From positions 89,408-153,407 of the forward strand of contig JAPLOU010000053.1 of the NCBI GenBank assembly GCA_026400535.1: a stretch of 64,000 bases of DNA, written 5' to 3'. Below the pieces are notes generated by a model. That model had not been told where the DNA came from. It saw nothing but the letters and a program-made list of their open reading frames with translations, and did no database searches. A program made the translations under genes and the position numbers. Source of the stretch: Hyphomicrobiales bacterium (lineage in GTDB: Bacteria; Pseudomonadota; Alphaproteobacteria; Rhizobiales; Beijerinckiaceae). This document shows positions 61,795 to 64,000 of the stretch, in pieces (the first letter of the stretch is position 1; every line of letters begins with the position of its first letter).

Positions 61795-62736
61795 ATGGGC
61801 AAGCACCTGGCCACACGCATGCTGATGTCGGTGCCGGTGCTTCTCGGTGTGCTGCTGCTCGGGTTCCTGCTGCTGCAACTGGTGCCGGGTGATGTCGCCC
61901 GGGTGATTGCCGGGCCGACTGCGACGCAGGAGATTGTCGAGCAGATCAGGGGTGACCTTGGCCTCGACCGGCCGCTGGTGGTGCAGTTCGGGCTTTATCT
62001 GCTTCGCGTGCTTCAAGGCGATCTCGGCTATTCGATGATCAACAACACCCCGGTGGCGTCGGAGTTGGCCGAGGCCCTGTGGCCGACCGCCGAACTCGTC
62101 ATCGCCTGCCTGATCTGGGCCGTGCCAGCCGGCATCGCGCTTGGCACGATCGCGGCGATGAACCGGGGGCGCTGGATCGACCGCGCGGTGATTGCGATTT
62201 CCGTGATCGGGGTCTCGACGCCGGTGTTTTTCTTCGCCCTCGTGCTGATGATCTGGCTCGGTTACCACTGGCAGCTTTTTCCGTTTCTGGGCCGCGCCGG
62301 GCCGATCTGGACGTTTGAAGGGCTCTACGGCATCGTCCTGCCTGCGCTGACCCTTGGGCTCAGCTTCATCGGCCCGGTGGCGCGCATGACGCGGACCTCG
62401 GCGCTTGAGGTGATGAGCGCCGATCATGTCCGGACCGCCCGTGCCAAGGGGCTGAAAGAGCGCACCGTTGTGATCAGGCACGTGCTGCGCAATGCGCTCA
62501 TTCCGGTGATCACGCTGATTGGCCTGCAGGCCGGGTTTCTGCTGGGCGGCGCGGTCGTCACCGAGACGATCTTTTCGTGGCCGGGCGTCGGACGCATGGC
62601 CGTTGGCGCGATCCTGGCACGCGACCTGCCACTGGCGCAGGGGGCCATCCTCGTGCTGGCGCTCTGCTTCATCGTGATCAACCTGATCGTCGATCTGACC
62701 TATGCGGCGCTTGACCCCAGGGTGAAGGCGTCATGA
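61795..62736 (+). CDS. Peptide/nickel-type ABC transporter permease (DppB-like)
   Basis: This 313-residue permease begins with MGKHLATRMLMSVPVLLGVL and the family motif LLLQLVPGDVARVIAG. It has LGLDRPLVVQFGLYLLRVLQ, GDLGYSMINNTPVASELAEA, six membrane helices and the EAA-type loop SADHVRTARAKGLKERTVVI. FSWPGVGRMAVGAILARDLP and a final helix ending in YAALDPRVK follow. It overlaps the next permease gene by 4 bp (ATGA). It should form the channel with the second permease, whose gene is frame-broken. Confidence 0.92.
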   Translation: MGKHLATRMLMSVPVLLGVLLLGFLLLQLVPGDVARVIAGPTATQEIVEQIRGDLGLDRPLVVQFGLYLLRVLQGDLGYSMINNTPVASELAEALWPTAELVIACLIWAVPAGIALGTIAAMNRGRWIDRAVIAISVIGVSTPVFFFALVLMIWLGYHWQLFPFLGRAGPIWTFEGLYGIVLPALTLGLSFIGPVARMTRTSALEVMSADHVRTARAKGLKERTVVIRHVLRNALIPVITLIGLQAGFLLGGAVVTETIFSWPGVGRMAVGAILARDLPLAQGAILVLALCFIVINLIVDLTYAALDPRVKAS

Positions 62737-63705
62737 GCGACGTTGTCGCCGCCCCGGCCGCCATCCCGGTCCGCAAGCCGCGGCCGGGCATGGTGCGCCG
62801 GCTTGTGAGGGACAGGCTTGCGCTGGCCGCGGGCGTCATCTTGCTCGCCATTATGGTCGCGGCGTTGCTGGCGCCCTGGATCGCGCCGCATGATCCTTAT
62901 CTCACCACGCGCCGCCGCATGCTGCCACCGGTCTGGGAAGCGCGTGGAACCTGGACCTATCTGCTCGGCACCGACAGCCTCGGCCGCTGTATGCTGTCGC
63001 GGCTGCTCTACGGCACGCGCGCCACGCTGATGGTCGGCATTGTCGCCACCGCGATCGGCGGGGCCATCGGCATGGCGATCGGCTTCATCGCCGCGTTTTA
63101 CCGAAGGCTCGACGGCGTGCTGATGCGCATCAACGATGTGCTGCTCTCCATCCCCGCGATCCTGCTCGGGCTGGCGCTTGCGGCCGTGATCGGCTCGGGC
63201 CTGAACGCCATCATCGCGGCGCTCGTCGTCGCCCGCGATCCTGCTCGGGCTGGCGCTTGCGGCCGTGATCGGCTCGGGCCTGAACGCCATCATCGCGGCG
63301 CTCGTCGTCGCGACCATCCCGACCGTGGCGCGGGTCACGCGCGGCGCGGCGCTGGTGGTCATGGCGCAGGACTTCATGGAGGCCGGACGCTCCATCGGGT
63401 TGCCGGATTTTACCCTGATGTGGCGCTATCTGGCGCTCAACTGCATCTCGTCCGTCTTTGTCTATCTGACGCTGCGCTTTGCCCAGTCGATCCTGCTCGG
63501 GGCTGTCCTGTCCTTTCTTGGACTAGGCGCGCAGCCTCCGGCGGCGGAACTCGGCATGATGGCGTCCTCGGGGCGCAATGAACTGTTCATCGCGCCGCAC
63601 ATCGCCACGCTGCCAAGCCTGATGATTGTGATCATCGTGTTGTGTGCGAATATCCTCGGCGACGCCCTGCGCGATCTGCTCGATCCGCGCTTGCGCAAGC
63701 TGTAA
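62733..63705 (+). pseudogene. Peptide-type ABC transporter permease (DppC-like), frame broken by a 79-bp tandem duplication
   Basis: The first frame encodes a normal DppC N-terminus: RRLVRDRLALAAGVILLAIM, ALLAPWIAPHDPYLTTRRRM, LGTDSLGRCMLSRLLYGTRA and SIPAILLGLALAAVIGSGLN. After a duplicated segment it runs into an unrelated translation. The next frame takes over with ATIPTVARVTRGAALVVMAQ, DFMEAGRSIGLPDFTLMWRY, SILLGAVLSFLGLGAQPPAA and ends ILGDALRDLLDPRLRKL. Removing one 79-bp copy would restore a single open gene of about 297 residues. I therefore call it a pseudogene, unless the duplication is an assembly error or a reversible switch. Confidence 0.85.
63153..63310 (+). repeat. Perfect 79-bp tandem direct duplication
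   Basis: Bases 63153-63231 are repeated exactly at 63232-63310. The unit covers the permease sequence from AILLGLALAA to AALVVA. As 79 is not a multiple of three, it shifts the reading frame. Confidence 0.97.
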
Positions 63706-63763
63706 GGCGGTACGACACTTGCGAGACTGACTGACCAACGATGCCACAAGGGAGTGTGATCAG

Positions 63764-64000
63764 ATGATGACAACGGGATGGACCACACGATTGGCCGCAT
63801 TGGCCGCGCTCGGAGCCGCAACGGCTCTATCGCCCATGACGGCCGGGGCGCAGACCCCGAGCAGCGTGACCATCGTGCGCGAGGTTGACTCCGACCGCTA
63901 TGATCCGCACCGCTCGACCGCGCGGGCCGGCACGGAAATCCTGTTCATGCTCGGCGACACGCTGGTCTCGCTCGATTTCGACATGCAGGGCATCAAGCCG
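63764..64000 (+). CDS. ABC transporter substrate-binding protein, family 5 (partial, runs off the window)
   Basis: The first 79 codons are present. A signal peptide (LAALAALGAATALSPMTAGA, cleavage near residue 29) is followed by SSVTIVREVDSDRYDPHRST and ILFMLGDTLVSLDFDMQGIK, the usual start of SBP family 5 (oligopeptide/dipeptide type): an RxxDxxxxDPH phrase and the first domain helix. GGAG lies about 9 bases before the ATG at 63764; the ATG at 63767 is equally possible. It is the third transporter gene after the two permeases; the ATPase genes should follow beyond the window. Confidence 0.85.
   Translation, partial: MMTTGWTTRLAALAALGAATALSPMTAGAQTPSSVTIVREVDSDRYDPHRSTARAGTEILFMLGDTLVSLDFDMQGIKP

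Noticed and set aside
63153..63310. The 79-bp repeat as part of a CRISPR or other repeat array
   Set aside because: There are only two adjacent copies with no spacer, inside a permease gene; it is a plain tandem duplication.

Overview
The window looks like chromosomal DNA of an alphaproteobacterium of the order Hyphomicrobiales (Rhizobiales). The base composition is GC-rich with a strong preference for G or C at third codon positions. Several gene runs follow orders I know from that group: bamE / cytochrome bc1 chaperone / DUF177 / plsX / fabH / ihfA / merR; enoyl-CoA hydratase / thioesterase / rplM / rpsI / argC; and phaC / lipoprotein / aminotransferase / hom / glpX / recJ. I cannot name the genus.

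Layout. 1-7757 is a housekeeping block with glyA, a frameshifted 2H phosphoesterase, bamE and the plsX-fabH-ihfA-merR run. 7758-16856 is an accessory island between merR and a tRNA-Pro gene whose 3' end faces the island. The island holds IS630/IS110 scraps, an outer-membrane porin-like gene, a formylglycine-generating enzyme, a Crp/Fnr regulator, an arylsulfatase with the modifiable cysteine motif, a BASS-type permease, two small membrane-protein genes and a badly frameshifted membrane-protein gene. 17142-28797 carries an Hsp70-like ATPase and a surface-polysaccharide cluster: methyltransferase, polymerase, initiating sugar transferase, GT4, Wza-like lipoprotein, Wzc-like co-polymerase, GNAT acyltransferase and deacetylase. 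Its gene set resembles the holdfast (hfs) set.

28798-44381 is mixed metabolism: heme A synthase, two tandem O-acetylhomoserine sulfhydrylase-type genes, a CoA-binding protein, molybdate transport modABC, enoyl-CoA hydratase and thioesterase, ribosomal proteins L13 and S9 with a clear terminator, argC, a FAH-family hydrolase and a FadL-type porin. 44410-57641 holds PHA synthase, an alanine/diaminopimelate-type aminotransferase, hom, glpX, a GT87 remnant, a two-gene unit of a membrane alpha/beta hydrolase and an FrhB-family iron-sulfur flavoprotein, and recJ. 57762-64000 starts with tRNA-Glu and continues with decayed permease and acetamidase remnants, an HpxZ-type protein, and an amidohydrolase plus peptide-type ABC transporter operon. 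The second permease of that operon carries a perfect 79-bp tandem duplication that breaks its frame.

No wholly unknown defence or mobile system stands out, and I saw no CRISPR array, complete IS, integrase or phage gene. The points most worth following are the tRNA-Pro sulfatase island with a G8 tract in a ribosome-binding site, the 79-bp frame-breaking duplication, the holdfast-like polysaccharide cluster whose co-polymerase has a dead kinase-like domain, and the high density of partly decayed genes. Every function below rests on reading protein motifs by eye; no database search was run.
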